This document shows positions 22,715-35,128 of a stretch of 64,000 bases of DNA, piece by piece. Every line of letters begins with the position of its first letter. The stretch's first letter is position 1. The notes under the pieces are model-generated. The model searched no databases. It was not told the origin of the DNA and saw only the letters and a program-made list of their open reading frames with translations. The translations under genes were made by a program, and so were the position numbers. The stretch comes from Phycomyces blakesleeanus NRRL 1555(-) (Eukaryota; Mucoromycota; Mucoromycetes; Mucorales; Phycomycetaceae). Location: contig NW_017265151.1 of assembly GCF_001638985.1 (NCBI RefSeq), positions 310,001 through 374,000 on the forward strand, read 5' to 3'.

Positions 22715-22716
22715 TA

Positions 22717-24090
22717 CACTCGAGTGTAATAGGTCATTAGTCGGTCACAGAATTTTTAATTTTTTTTTTAATTTTTTTTATGCATTATCAAAATACTCTT
22801 TTCTCTGTAAAACCACCAAAACCTCTTAAACAAATAAAACAAAAGCACAAAATGACTCCACAAACATCTAGCATCACAGAACCCAAAAGACAAGAGTTAG
22901 ATGCGTTCATTAGGGGCCGAATTATAGGTCAATGGGAAAAGGACGCTACATATAGAGAAATCTCTAAAGCTCTTGATATTCCGAAGAGCACTGTTGGAAA
23001 TGTAGTGAAAGTCTTCCGAGATAAAGGTGTTTCCAAGCCCTTGACCCGTCTAGTAAGGGAACCAAACGTTACAAAGAGAACACAATCTGCCATGGTGCGC
23101 TTATTTCATAGCGAACTATTCTTGTCAATTGCGGCTCAGCATCAGAGATTAGTCGATGCGAAAATCTCCATCTGCATGACCATATTCCATAAGAACATGG
23201 AACTTCTTGGCTTCAATTCTCATTTAGCAGCTCCCAAGTCAGGGTTTATCGAAAAACATAAGAAAACCAGGCTGAAATGGTGCCTTTACAAAGTGAATTG
23301 GACCGTTGAGCAGTGGAAGTCGGTTGTCTGGTCAGACGAGTCCAGATTCATGGTAGTTGGCAATGATGGAAAATTCAGAGTCATCAGAAAGACCGGCGAG
23401 AGGTTTGACAAGAACCACATTGTCCAAACATACACGTTTGGTAAGGGTTCTGTCATGATTTGGGGTTGTTTCTGGGGTGGGGGTCTTGGCCCTTTGGTAA
23501 CATTGAAATGAAACATCGACCAAGACAAGTACATCGACTATTTGGCACAGTACTTTCTTCCATGGTACGAGGAACTGTCTAGAGATAAAAAAAACAGTTT
23601 TTATTTCAAGAGGATGGTGCACCATGCCACACGGTATAAAAAAGAGAGGTGTCTAATAGATAACATTGGTTTTTGGCCTGCCCAGAGCCCGGATCTTAAT
23701 CCTATTTAGCATATTTGGGCTCATCTTGCGAAGAAACTTCGCAAGAATAGAGCACAAGTAGCCAATGTGGAAGAACTTGAAGCGGTAATCCATAAGACAT
23801 GATTGGAGATACCACTTCAAGTTCTGGAAACTTTGGTAGCCAGCATGCCAGATAGGTTTAAAGAAGTAATCGAGAGAGGTGGTGACACAACTCATTACTA
23901 GAGCTTTGTACTTCTTCTCTTAAATATATATATATATATATATATAATAAACTATGTTTTCTCTAAGTTTTGCTTTATTCTGAGCACATTTTATTATCAA
24001 CATTATTGAAAAGAAAATATCGTCCATAATATGTTTGAAAAATAATTTTGAAAATTAGAAAACCGACCAATGACCTATTACACTCGAGCG
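22717..24090 (+). mobile_element. Tc1/mariner element, defective
   Basis: 1374 bp with TA at 22715-22716 and 24091-24092. The inverted ends share CRCTCGAGTGTAATAGG followed by TCATTRGTCGGT. With its flanking TA, the left end is a perfect 14-bp palindrome (TACACTCGAGTGTA, 22715-22728); the right end differs at one position. The inside is a transposase pseudogene. Confidence 0.9.
22780..23901 (+). pseudogene. Tc1-like transposase pseudogene
   Basis: The first 243 codons are open: HTH region (FIRGRIIGQWEKDATYREIS, then IPKSTVGNVVKVF) and the first catalytic Asp in VVWSDESRFM, followed by MIWGCFWGGG. The frame then hits TGA at 23509-23511. The second Asp motif (FQEDGAPCHT) is only readable in another frame after an A-run near 23590, so there is a frameshift. 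The motif that should supply the catalytic Glu reads NPI-stop-HIW, with TAG at 23707-23709, and a further TGA follows near 23801. The C-terminus ends at about 23901. With two of three catalytic residues out of frame or replaced by a stop, it cannot be functional. Confidence 0.9.
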
Positions 24091-24092
24091 TA

Positions 24093-26090
24093 TATGCTAG
24101 ATTGCGTTTTGTGTGTGTGTGTGTGTGTAGGCCAAGGCTTTTTATTTTTGTATATATATATACTCACACACAAAACATAAGACACAAAACAAATAAAAGC
24201 CAATATAGTATTTCTATGAACACTATTTTCTCAGGGGTAAGAAGCTAATTCAAAAGAAGAAGTATAGGAATCACTAACAACAAAGGAAGGTTTTACGACA
24301 TGAGTGTATGAAACGATTGGCAGGGTACTGGGTACTGGGTACTAAGTACTGGGAACTTCTCTCAACATCGACAACGATCAATGTATTTTTACGGCATTTA
24401 ATTAGTTCTGTTGCCCTTGAAATATCTTATGGCATGATTTGTAACGATCGATTTATGAATAAACAACTTTTTATATAGTAGCAAAACATGTAACTCTTTG
24501 GCTTATAAACCTAATATTTCAAATGTAAACGTATGTACGGAATAGTTCAAGTAGAAAAAATATTCGCTATTTATTTGTATATATAATAAAATAAAGTATC
24601 TTGTACATTAGGTTTATTCAGAGGTAGAATATACAGAAAATTGTTTACATTGCTATTATTATAGAGAGACATAAAGATTACGCCTTAGCCATTACGCCTT
24701 ATGTCTTTGGGTGCCACAAGTTAATCCCCATGCTTTAATCTTACAAGGTTCTAAGCATATTTCAAGATAGTTTTCCTTTGCTCATCTTTATATACACATA
24801 AATTGGGTTTGATTTTATACCAAGCATGAGCTTTGCAATTCTTGTTAATTATTTAGGTTTAGAAACTGTTCGAATTATAGACTAGTATTATTTGTTTTAC
24901 GCCAATTGCTCTACTTTAGGACTCTAATTTGCATGATAATTTATTATTGGTAGCCATAGGAATACATATCTACATACATGCATACATACATAGATATCTA
25001 CAGCTGTATAAATATTCCCATGGTTTGATCCAAGAGAAATAGTTTATTGGTCTCACGTGTATTATGAGGAAAATAATAATAAAACAATTACTTGTGTGAA
25101 TATTGGAAATCGAGCAGCTTAAAAATAGGGAAAGTGTGGTACACTGTCTCTCTGTCTCGATATGTATTTAATTTTTTTTAAAGAAGTAATGCCCCGTTTA
25201 CCAAACGGAACAAACCCAAGATGGAAACACAAAAAATAAAAACATCTGTACATGGTCTCAATACGGGATTTATTGTCTCTAATTTACCTTTCACCTTTTA
25301 TCTTACATGCTGTAAACTTATTAATAATAATAATAATAATGTAACAAGTATATAAAAAAAGTCTCCGTAACCATAGCTTTTGATATATACATCTTGAAAA
25401 GTATTGGTTCTTGTAAATACCACCTGTATGGTTTTTCTTTGTTTTTCTTTTTGGTCACCTTTTCCCACAGAAATTTGGACCACGGAAGCTTGGATATAAG
25501 TTAAGATCAATAATTATGCGTATAGTGAGATGGTTGCCATGACAAACAGATTCTTTATTCTTATATATATATGCAGTGTTTTGCGTTTGAGAAGATAGAG
25601 AATCTTCGGAAATTCAAAATAGAGTTTTTTTTTGCTTGGTCAATAGTATCTTTTAAAACCCAGTTTAAGTTATTGATCATTGGTAGAAGAGATGTTTTGA
25701 CCTATCAATATATGATTCAATTTACAACAGTAATAGTAATAAAAAAAAGGTAAGTAAATATACCTCTATTACTTTTTTTCTTTTACCAAATCTCGAATTT
25801 ATATCGGGAGTATGTATGGGCTAATCGTCTATAACAGCGTTAAAATTGTCATTTGATTCAAAGGCTTATAAAGTTGATATGAAGGCCAGTTTATCTATAA
25901 TTCTTTGGCTTATATGCCTTGAATTCGGCTGGTTTCTTTTCTTGTGTTTCAGAGGAATTTTTGAGCATATACATCCTATAGCACTTAAAAGATAACATTA
26001 CTCCAAGAATAGTATAAAATAACAGCTTTTTTTTATCTTTCGATCGATTGACTAGTTATTATAAGGTCTCGATGTCAATTGCTTAAGGTG
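24093..26090. other. gene-poor intergenic region
   Basis: AT-rich, with a short tandem repeat (gggtact units) at 24325-24350 and TAATAA repeats near 25320. No supported coding exon. Confidence 0.55.
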
Positions 26091-26637
26091 CTCTCGGAAT
26101 GTTACTACGAAGTAAAAAAAAACTCCTATCGATAGCAAAAAATGTTCAGTTTCTAGAAGTTTAATCCTTTCAAAAAAGGAACAATATCTTAAAATTCCAA
26201 AAAAAACATACATGCTAGAGAGCAGGTATAAAATATTTCTAATACCTATATATAGAAGTATATTTTGACTACTATCAGCACTGCCTGTGAGAATAATTTT
26301 TATTTTATTGCCCAGTGTTATTTTTTGGGCTTTTGTTCGCTCTATGAACTGGTATCTCTTTTATTCAAAGTAGAATAAAACATGGCACAGTTGGTAAAAA
26401 CTCATTTTTTTGTTATAATATATTTGTAATTCATTAACAATAAATGCAAAATAAATGACTTTTTATTTGCAATACTTTCAAGCAAGGTTTTATCTTTGGA
26501 GTATGGCGTTTTCTACAACATCGATTCATAATTATGTACGCAATACCCATACATGCCATTTTGCACTATGTTCAAATTAGGAACACTTTCTGTTATCGAT
26601 ATGAGTTTTCTTTTACTTCGTAGCAACATTCCGAGAG
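26091..26637. mobile_element. candidate non-autonomous inverted-repeat element
   Basis: Arms 26091-26137 and 26591-26637 are inverted repeats of 47 bp with four mismatches (start CTCTCGGAATGTT, inner part with TATCGATA). The 453-bp centre is AT-rich and non-coding. The structure looks like a MITE, but I could not define a target duplication, so the superfamily is open. Confidence 0.55.
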
Positions 26638-27254
26638 TATCTTTAGACTTTGTTTTTGAAACAGTGACTTTTTTTTATGATTTTTGGTTCAAGTGTTTTT
26701 CTTTTATCTTCAAGATTTATTTCAGGAACTTTTTATATCTCGGCTAATCTTCAATTACTCATCCACTCATACCGAGACGGTGTGGAGTGGTGTTCGGTGA
26801 TAGGCACCACCTTGCGGAGAAAGGAGCGAAGTAATGTAAGGAGATTGAAGTGAATGTGAAGTAGAAGGAGAGTAGTTGGCAGTAAGAGTATCAGAGAAAG
26901 TTTAATAAGGAAAAGAATAAAGCAAACGATTTTTCCATTTCTATGTTTTGACAACCAATTCTTATCCCCACCCACCTAATCATAAATACCATTTGACTCT
27001 TCTTTATTAATTAATGTACAGTTCTATTGTTTTGAGAGCTTATCCCCTTAAGGAGCAGTTTATTGTCCCTTGTTATCTATATCTTCAATTGGAATAATAA
27101 CCTTTGCTAGCTAGTAATCCCAGACGTAAACGCTATATACCTAGAGCAGTCCTTGCTCATGATAAAACTGAAAGCTAATTACTTGTGACTCACTCAAGGT
27201 TTTCTCTGTATTGTTTATTGGAAAGTAAATCAATAATAAAGTTTATATATATAG

Positions 27255-27660
27255 TTAAATGAGAAGAGCTAGGAACGCTTCCGCTTCAACACCTCGAATA
27301 GCTAAGGTGACCATTGTGGGAGTACTGTTGGCGTTGAGTGGAATATCCCCAGAAAGTAATCTAAAGTGAGCGGACCAGGTAGCGCTCAGTGTGCAGGAAA
27401 GTACAATATGTATGTTAGCAGTTGTGTTGGTGAGATGGAGAGAGATTGGGGGGCAAAGTAGAGTAAGGTGGTCAAATTGTAATATATCAGGGTTAGAGAG
27501 AAATCTGTTGGAAATAGCATATCACACTGGTTTTTTTGGCAGGACAATCCCAAAAGAGGTGGCGATCATCCTCGGGGCTGTTGCAAAGTACGCAGTCAGG
27601 ATTGCCTCACTCAAGTACCCTTGCCTGTCACTATGGCAACCTATTTTCAGTAAAATCTGC
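27255..27660 (-). pseudogene. 3' end of a LINE-type (non-LTR) retrotransposon ORF2, copy A
   Basis: On the minus strand the reading CVLCNSPEDDRHLFWDCP (about 27545-27600) matches the CxxC...H...C zinc-binding motif found after the reverse transcriptase domain in many LINE ORF2 proteins. After a decayed gap a second open stretch runs from DHLTLLCPP to IRGVEAEAFLALLI and ends at a TAA at 27255-27257. A related C-terminal stretch with the same stop position occurs at 50249-50402. The RT and endonuclease domains are absent, consistent with 5' truncation. Stops and a frame change show it is dead. Confidence 0.7.
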
Positions 27661-28222
27661 GTTATACTGTAGTAGTCTCTAACGCAAAAATTAATGTTAT
27701 TGCGATACTTTGACAATATAGTGTAACATAAAGGCCACCCAATTATGTTTGTTTGTTTTATACACGTGTTTTTTTTTCTACTCTTCTTCTTTTTCTTTCT
27801 TTCTCTGAAAAATCAATGCAGTTGTACTTTTTTTTTCGGACCGTAACTATTGATGATCCAAAACCTGGAATAAGCTTATAAAACATCTAAGATATAAGGA
27901 ACTTGTGCCTGGATTTTCTGGTAGCATGAATGAATTACCATTCTTCTTTTTAGCTTTAATTATCCTGAACTCATGCGTATTTGATGTCAAGGATCTGGAG
28001 TCCAAGGTAACAAATGAAACAGCCACAATTAACCTAAAGACACACGTATATATGTACAGGAGAATGATTTGACTTGTTTGTAGGCTATAACTATTATTTA
28101 ACACTAAAAGGCTTGATACACACTTGCACTTGATTACTGAACAATACATAAACACCATTTTGTTTTTTTATACTATTATTATTATTCTTATATATATTTT
28201 ATTTTAGTGGGTTTAGTCAGCA

Positions 28223-28792
28223 TTATTCATGTGTGGGAGTAGAGGAAGATGAAGATGTGGACATGGAAGTTGATGTTGATGGTTGTGCATTTTCAGAGAC
28301 AGGTAATGTAGCAGACACAGGCATAGGCACAGGTGGAGACATGAGCATGGATATGGGTGTAGAATCTGGTGAGGATCCTGGTGGGCTTTCGTAGGACAGG
28401 AGGCCGAGCTCGTACAACCGCTTTCGCACAGTCGCTGGACTAATTGACCTGCCTTTCAAATCGCAGACCTTTTTTGTAATATCGGTCAAAGTCTGTTGGG
28501 GGTCTTCGTTCAAAATCTCCCTCAGACAGTCTACGTCATCTTCCTGGATGATTTTTGGTCTGCCTGAGCTTTTGCGGTCGGTTACTGAGCCAGTGTGAAG
28601 GTACTTGTTGATGATACGGTTGACTGTCTCTCGAGGCACACCCTCTGCTTCAGAGATATCTGTGATGGTCATGTTGCACTTGAACCTTCCGATAATCATT
28701 CCTCTCTCAAACTCGGTCGTCTTTCTGATTTTCCGGATAGGCTTTGGAGGATAGATAACTGGCATAGGCGGTCTTATGTAGTTATATTCCAT
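28223..28792 (-). CDS. Tc1-type HTH protein without DDE domain
   Basis: 189 aa, single exon. Residues about 27-65 (FERGMIIGRF, then SEAEGVPRETVNRIINKY) form one HTH and about 82-128 (DDVDCLREILNEDPQQTLTD through SPATVRKRLYELGL) a second, the paired-like bipartite DNA-binding module of Tc1 transposases, joined by a GRP linker (SGRPKI). In place of the catalytic RNase-H domain there is a 60-residue Pro/Ser/Thr/Met-rich tail ending in a Ser run. I find no inverted repeats or TA pair around it and no stop inside, so it looks like a domesticated or transcription-factor-like DNA-binding protein rather than a transposon fragment. Target unknown. Confidence 0.75.
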   Translation of the reverse strand: MEYNYIRPPMPVIYPPKPIRKIRKTTEFERGMIIGRFKCNMTITDISEAEGVPRETVNRIINKYLHTGSVTDRKSSGRPKIIQEDDVDCLREILNEDPQQTLTDITKKVCDLKGRSISPATVRKRLYELGLLSYESPPGSSPDSTPISMLMSPPVPMPVSATLPVSENAQPSTSTSMSTSSSSSTPTHE

Positions 28793-30835
28793 ATTGTTAA
28801 AGAAGTAAAAAAGTTATACGGAAAAATAGATATTATATTTGTATTTTCTATCTATATTTTCAAGGAATATATAAAATAAATAAATAAATAGACTGAAAAA
28901 AAAAGAATGGGTGAAAGCAGGGAAACAAAGACTGGGTTTACATTATTGAAATTTAAATGTGTTGTTTCTTAAGCTAAAATACGCGCCGACTAAAATACCA
29001 TGCTTTCGTAAGATCTTCTTTATCCTTTTCTTATTTTTTTCTCACGTAATTTGACAGCCTTATTTTACGTGATATATATATATATGTTTTGTAAAAGACT
29101 CTATCTCTCTTTTAATGCCTTTTTCTTTCAAGTAGTATATTGACACCTTTTAAAGCACCAATGTCTATAGTAGATTAGAGTTTGATATAAAAGTTACTTT
29201 TGCCAGTCCTTATCATTTTTAACTATAAATGGCAAGAATCTGCAACCCAGAAAATAAAGTAAAAGTTATTTTCTTCATTTTTCTCTGTCTCTCTGTCTCT
29301 CTCTCTATTTTTAAAGAATGTGATTTTGATATCCAGATGATTTTGTATTTGGTTTTCTGGAAGTACGCACAAAATAGCTAATAGCCTACCTTATTCTAAC
29401 CTAGAAACATACACATAATATACATTACATCGTTACATCGTTACATGCTTTTCTTCAAAGTAAACTAGGCAACAAAAAAAAATGGATGGCTTGGAAATTA
29501 CTTGTTCAAGAAATTATATATATATTGCGGGTAAATAATGTCCCGAAAAAGCCTTGTCCAGACTTCTAGATGCCTACAATATAGATACATTCCATCAACA
29601 CAATTACCATTCATTAAAGCATTAATTCAATCACATTCTATTTGCTTGTACACAAAAAAACGACTATAATATGTATATATATATATACACGCAGTTTTTA
29701 TTTGTAATAAAGCTACTCTAATAATCTAACATGGCAAAGTAATTAGCAATAGATGTTGCATTTAGATGCGAGAAATCAACAAGGCATAACATTAATATTA
29801 GACTCTAGTCAAATAATCAGATTTGTTAATAAGATAATTAAAACTTTTTTAAGAGAAAAATACAAAGGTAAGCCAGATAGACTGTATTATTTGAAATCAA
29901 CTGGTCAATTGCATCTATATATTCTTTTCTTTGACGGTAGCAAAAATAAAAATGGCAGGTTTAATAATAATAATAATAATAGTTATAAATCTAGTTGTCA
30001 TAAATCAAAAGCCTTAGAATGTCTATATACATAGATAAATACACACATTTGACTGAATAAACAAAAACAAAACAAAAAAAGAAGTCTCTTGCTCAATCAG
30101 ATTTGTGTCTCTGTACTGATTTGATTTGAATACTCCATCTGTGGCTTCAAAGTGTTTCAGGTCTTGTACTATCCTGTCGAAAACTTTACTTTGATTTCAC
30201 TTATATACATACATACTTTGTAATAAATAGGTAGTGTTTTTATGTATAAATAAATATGAATATTACAAAGGTTGCTTTGAAGCCAAAAAGAAAAACCCCT
30301 TGGAACTTATTATTCTGACCAAGTGTGAACAGTAATAAAAAGAAAAAGAAACCCAGTATTGAATTTGTTTGTTCATTTTAGGAATAAAAGGTAGAATAAT
30401 AAAGATGTCTCATGGTTTAGAGCTTGTTTGTGCTATAAAGAAAAGATGAATATATATATATATATAAAGACTTTCAAAAGGCTTGTATTGTTGCTGTCTA
30501 GTATCTACTGAAGAGTTTTGATTGTGAATCAATTTTATTACCAAAAACACTTTGTACATTTTCCTCCTCAATCCTCTTTATGAAATTCTGGAATCATTTG
30601 AAAATATATATATGCTTCTATTTTACCCAACATATTAAAAATCTGTCTTGTTAATCTACACACACACAAAGTTAATAGAATCGAAATGGTTGTCTTTAAT
30701 ACTATACTATATAATGTTTACAATGAACTACTACTACCACCACTAGTATTATTTATCCGAGGGGTTAATATATGATATGATATAAATAATTGTTCGCGAG
30801 TTTTTTTTTTTTTTGAAGAAAAATATGGAAAAACA
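28793..30835. other. gene-poor intergenic region
   Basis: AT-rich with several A/T runs and TA repeats. Short frames such as one at 29753-30034 end in an Asn (AAT) repeat and show no motif. Nothing supportable. Confidence 0.55.
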
Positions 30836-32574
30836 TTAGAGTTTGCTTAATGAAAACCCAGGATCTTTTGTGCCAGTAAGAGACTCTAACAAGTGTTTGT
30901 TCTTTTGCTGCACTATATCGTACCCATTAAGCCACAGTTCCATCTCTTCATGTGTACTGGGTACGATTTTCTTGATCTCCACAGACTGGCTGACCGACAC
31001 AAAAGAGATATGCATTATTACAGCCGGCTTGTAGTCCGAAGATTCTATACTTCTCTTATCTACTTCAACCCGTACGACAAAATCTCCGCTCAAAGGACTG
31101 TTGGAATAGATCACTCGGGCACTTGTTCGAATGTGATCCCCTGTGAGTATCGGTGACAGGAAACTGATATCGTTTATTTTTAGGGTCTCGAATTCGGGAG
31201 AGAGAAGAAAGAGAGCTGCCTCGGTAGTCGCAAGCTCAAAGGCGTCTCGCATAATGTATCCTCCAAAAATTGTTCCATTTCCATTCATCTGTTGAGGGGT
31301 TGTGGTGGCGTTGTTTTCGATCCGTGTATCCGATATGGACACACCTCCAGATGTGAGTCGATCGTCAATAACTCCCTTGCCAATATCTCGAGTGGATATG
31401 CTCCTGAATATGTGGTTGTTGTCGAGGTGGATTTTCTGTCTATCCCGTCTTTTCTTTACAATCTCTCGTCTGGAATCGTGTATTGAGCCTGTCTTGTCAA
31501 ACAACCACTGTTCATGAAACGTCGTTAATTTCAATTGTACAACAGGAATGGCTTTCTTAGTGAAACTATCGATGTGGATAGAGACTACCGAAAACTCTGC
31601 GACTGCATTTGGGTTTGAAACACCAAGGCTTGGTATATTTGACGGATGAAATATTCCAGCGTTATCTGGTATCTGCTCGTCCTTGACTACCTCCAATGTA
31701 ATAACCCCTGAAAAAAAATAGTTCAATGGTTAGATTAGGATACTAATTTTGTATAATCAATATGCTGTGTATAAACTCTTTTTATTTTTGTTTTACCAAT
31801 AAGCAGCGAGTCTTTGGTATAAGCAATGTGCCCCGTAAGCTTGTAGTCCTCTATGGTATCTGGAATGTTCATGTATGTTTGTTCCATCCCAACCGTAAAA
31901 TTGGCGCAGATATCGCTTGGACCCATGCGTTCAATATGTCTAGCCGCAATCGCTCCACCAATATCGTCAATGTCTTTTTCAAAGAGAAATCAAAACATTT
32001 GAATTTAGATATAGATATACATAAGCATTAACACGTACCTTCCAATAGCCTTCCGATACGAATTTTTTTATTGAAAGATACATATTCTTCATAACATCTT
32101 ACTGAAGACTTGAATGGAATGTACTTTACTAAAAAACTATGTGACATCTGCAAAAAAATAGATATTTAAAAAAAACTATTATATTTTGTTGCCAAGGAAA
32201 TAAAATAATAAAAACAAAATTAAACTATTTACCGTCTGTTCGGCCATAGGTTGTTTTCTGTATTCAATTGCAAACTGTCGAACGGCAGGATCAATTTGGC
32301 CATCTTTTCCAGAACGACGTTTAGATGTGTATAAGTAGTTTGGGGTTTTAGCTATAGGAATATCACAAAAAGAAGGAAAGAACAATTCAAAGACACAGAC
32401 CAGAGGTATTTTATAGTTTAGACACTATATTAATTGGAAATAATATCGGCTGTTTTTGCCTTTTATTATTATTAATATATTCTTACATGGGATATCAATC
32501 TTTCTCGGTATGTCTTTTTCTGCCGTATTTTTAACAGTGACATCGTTAGTAGAGCTGCTCTTGGAAAAAACCAT
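30836..32574 (-). CDS. acyl-CoA thioesterase, ACOT9-like double-hotdog, copy 1
   Basis: complement(join(30836..31707,31797..31973,32039..32147,32233..32351,32487..32574)), 454 aa; frame closes exactly. The family hydrolyses acyl-CoA to free fatty acid and CoA, usually in mitochondria or peroxisomes. Two hotdog modules are visible: the first across exons 3-5 (LLEDIDDIGGAIAARH, then DYKLTGHIAYTKDSLLIG), the second in exon 5 with the signature NGTIFGGYIMRDAFELA followed by DDISF-like NDISFLSPILTGDHI and SARVIYS. Start chosen at MVFSKSSS; no obvious cleavable targeting peptide. It is the downstream member of a head-to-tail pair with 33450-35128 and shares every intron position, so the two arose by local duplication. 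Confidence 0.85.
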
Positions 32575-33449
32575 TAAAATTAAATGAAGGATTGACTTGA
32601 GAAGAATAAGAGGAAGAGGATTAGTACAAGGTTCTAGGTGCCTATACATTTATATATGTAAATAGGTATGTGTTTTGTTTGTATGCATGTATGCATGTAT
32701 GTATGCATAGATTTGACTCCTGATTTCTATAATATTATCATATGCATAATATATTATGCTATTTTCAAAGAGAAAAAAGAAAGGTTTATTAACTACAGAT
32801 ATAGTATCCAACAATAATCTCATCTTACTATCAAATATGGCTTATATATATATCAAATAATCCATAACTGTCGGAACTCCCTTTAATTTTGGTATACTAT
32901 TTCTTACAATTACTGTTATGCATTTTTGTGCATAAACTCTGCATATTTTATTGCATACAACGGATATTAGGCGTGAATACTCTTTGCGAATTCTAATATA
33001 GGCTTTATTAGTGTATTTTGTATACCATCCAAGAAAGAGATGGAGAGAGAGACAAAAAGTAAATACGCTTATAATTACTACCAGAAACGATTTTACTAAC
33101 ACCCAAGGCAGATGGTAGCCTTTATAAAAATTTGAATAGAACCAATATTATGCTTCATAATAAAGCTTGTACCTTGACTGATCAAATGTATTTATCAAGT
33201 ATCATTAAATGAATCATATCTAGCTTTCATATTCTCCTTTTTTGTGGCACTTTTAACACACGCACACACAGTAAACGCTCTATATCTTAATAGGATTTTG
33301 TTACTTACAGAAACAAATAAAGAAAAGAAACAAATAAACATTCGTTTTGTTAAGGTACTATATACTGTGCTTGTAGGTGTATTGTGCCTCATATCTAGCT
33401 AACTAGCTGAAGAATAACAAATAATACAAATAAACAATCTTGAGCATGC
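32575..33449. other. spacer between thioesterase paralogues
   Basis: About 0.9 kb, AT-rich with ATGCATGTATG repeats at 32683-32707. It must hold the promoter of copy 1 and the terminator of copy 2. No coding exon. Confidence 0.5.
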
Positions 33450-35128
33450 TCACAGCTTACAGAAATTGAACCCAATATATCTTATTTCATTGATATACTC
33501 TGAAAGATATTCGTTTCTGGTTTGTACGATATCGTGACCTCTCTGCCAAAGTATGCTCTCCTTGCGTGTCTTTGGCAGAACAGTTTTTCTCTGCACAGTC
33601 TGATCAGTCGGAACAAAAGTGATATGCATGATAAAGGCTGACTTGAAATCCAGATCCTTGGGACTTCTCGCCTCGACCACAACGCGCGTGACAAAACCTT
33701 TATTCAAGGGATCACTTGAATAAATTATTTCTGCTTTTGAACGGACATGATCACCTATCTCTATAGGCAATAAGAATGTAATATCATTTAATTGTGAAGC
33801 TCGGAATTCAGAAGAACGCAGGAAGTAGGAGGCCCCTACGCAAGCGAGCTCATAAGAGGCTCGTGCAACATAACCGCCAAACATGACTCCATAGCTATTT
33901 CTTTGTTGTGGCGTTGGAACGTAATTACTTTTGACCAATGTATCTGAAATAAACACAAACTCCTGGCTTCCACCATCTGGCACAAAAGATAGCTGTTGGA
34001 CTCTTGAGCCGACGTTATTGACCAGCTCATTGCCATAGAGACACAGCTGTTCCTGTGCCTTGTTCATATTAATGATCTGCTTCCTGGCAGAGTGAATTGC
34101 CTCAAACTGACTATGTATATATTCTTCTTGAGCCGTAACGCATTCTATCTGGCTGACCGGGGATAGCCTTTTCGTCAATTTATCGAAAAAAAGCATGGTG
34201 ACTGAAAATATTGCCACAGTTCTGGAATTTGATACGCCTATGGGTGGGACTCTTTTTGGGTGTAATATTCTGGTGTCTATCGAAGCATGCTTTCCCCAAA
34301 AAGTTTCCAAGCTAACAAAACCTGAGAAAATAAAAAATGTACTATAGGTTTTTTTGTATGATCTCGCAGATAAAATTTTGCTGTGTACAAAATACTTACA
34401 AACCATCAAAGCACCCTTTGTGTACGCAACGTGCCCTACAAGTTTGTAATCATCAGCCGAGTTTTGTGTATTTCCATATATCTGCTCGGTTCCAACGGTA
34501 CAAGGCGTAAATATGTCGCTGGGTCCTAGCCATTCTGTATGCCTTGTAGCAACCACCCCACCGATATCATCGACGTCTGTGTTTGAGTTTCAAGCACCCG
34601 AAATTTAGATCAGAAAAAATGTGCAAATATATATATATTGTGTATTTTTGCAGGTTTCGTAAATACCTTCCAGAAGCATTCCATAATTGATACCTCCCTC
34701 GGAATTCACGTACTTTGAATTGAATTTTGGAGATGATTCGAGTGGTAGATATTTCTCAACATAACTATGTTGCATCTGAAGCTAATTAAGTACATATGAT
34801 TTCTGTTTTTTTTTTAGAAAAAATCCTTGTTTAAGCTTACTGTTTTTTTAGATGGAGGCTGTTTCCTATACTCTGTTGAGAATTCGTGGATAGCTTGGGA
34901 TAATGCAGGGCTTTCATTATGAGGCGTACGTGCTGAATGTACAAAATCAGAATTTTTAGCTAAATATATACACATATGAAGAAATGAATGTTAATAAAAT
35001 ACTACATGGGACTTTATAAAAATAAATGAATATTGAGTAATACTTGGAAGCACAATATGTATCTGTCCATGCTCTACAGGCTGATTATAGCTAATAGACT
35101 GAGGTTCTAAAAGCTTGCTAGACGACAT
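33450..35128 (-). CDS. acyl-CoA thioesterase, ACOT9-like double-hotdog, copy 2
   Basis: complement(join(33450..34321,34400..34576,34667..34775,34841..34959,35044..35128)), 453 aa. Exons 2-5 are exactly as long as in copy 1 (119, 109, 177 and 872 nt); exon 1 is one codon shorter. Motifs: LLEDVDDIGGVVATRH, DYKLVGHVAYTKGALMV and the second-domain signature YGVMFGGYVARASYELA with NDITFLLPIEIGDHV. Protein divergence from copy 1 is substantial outside these motifs, so the duplication is not recent, yet gene structure is frozen. Role as for copy 1; different substrate preference is possible but unproven. Confidence 0.85.

Noticed and set aside
29753..30034. 93-aa plus-strand frame
   Set aside because: AT-driven composition ending in an Asn repeat; no motif or splice context.
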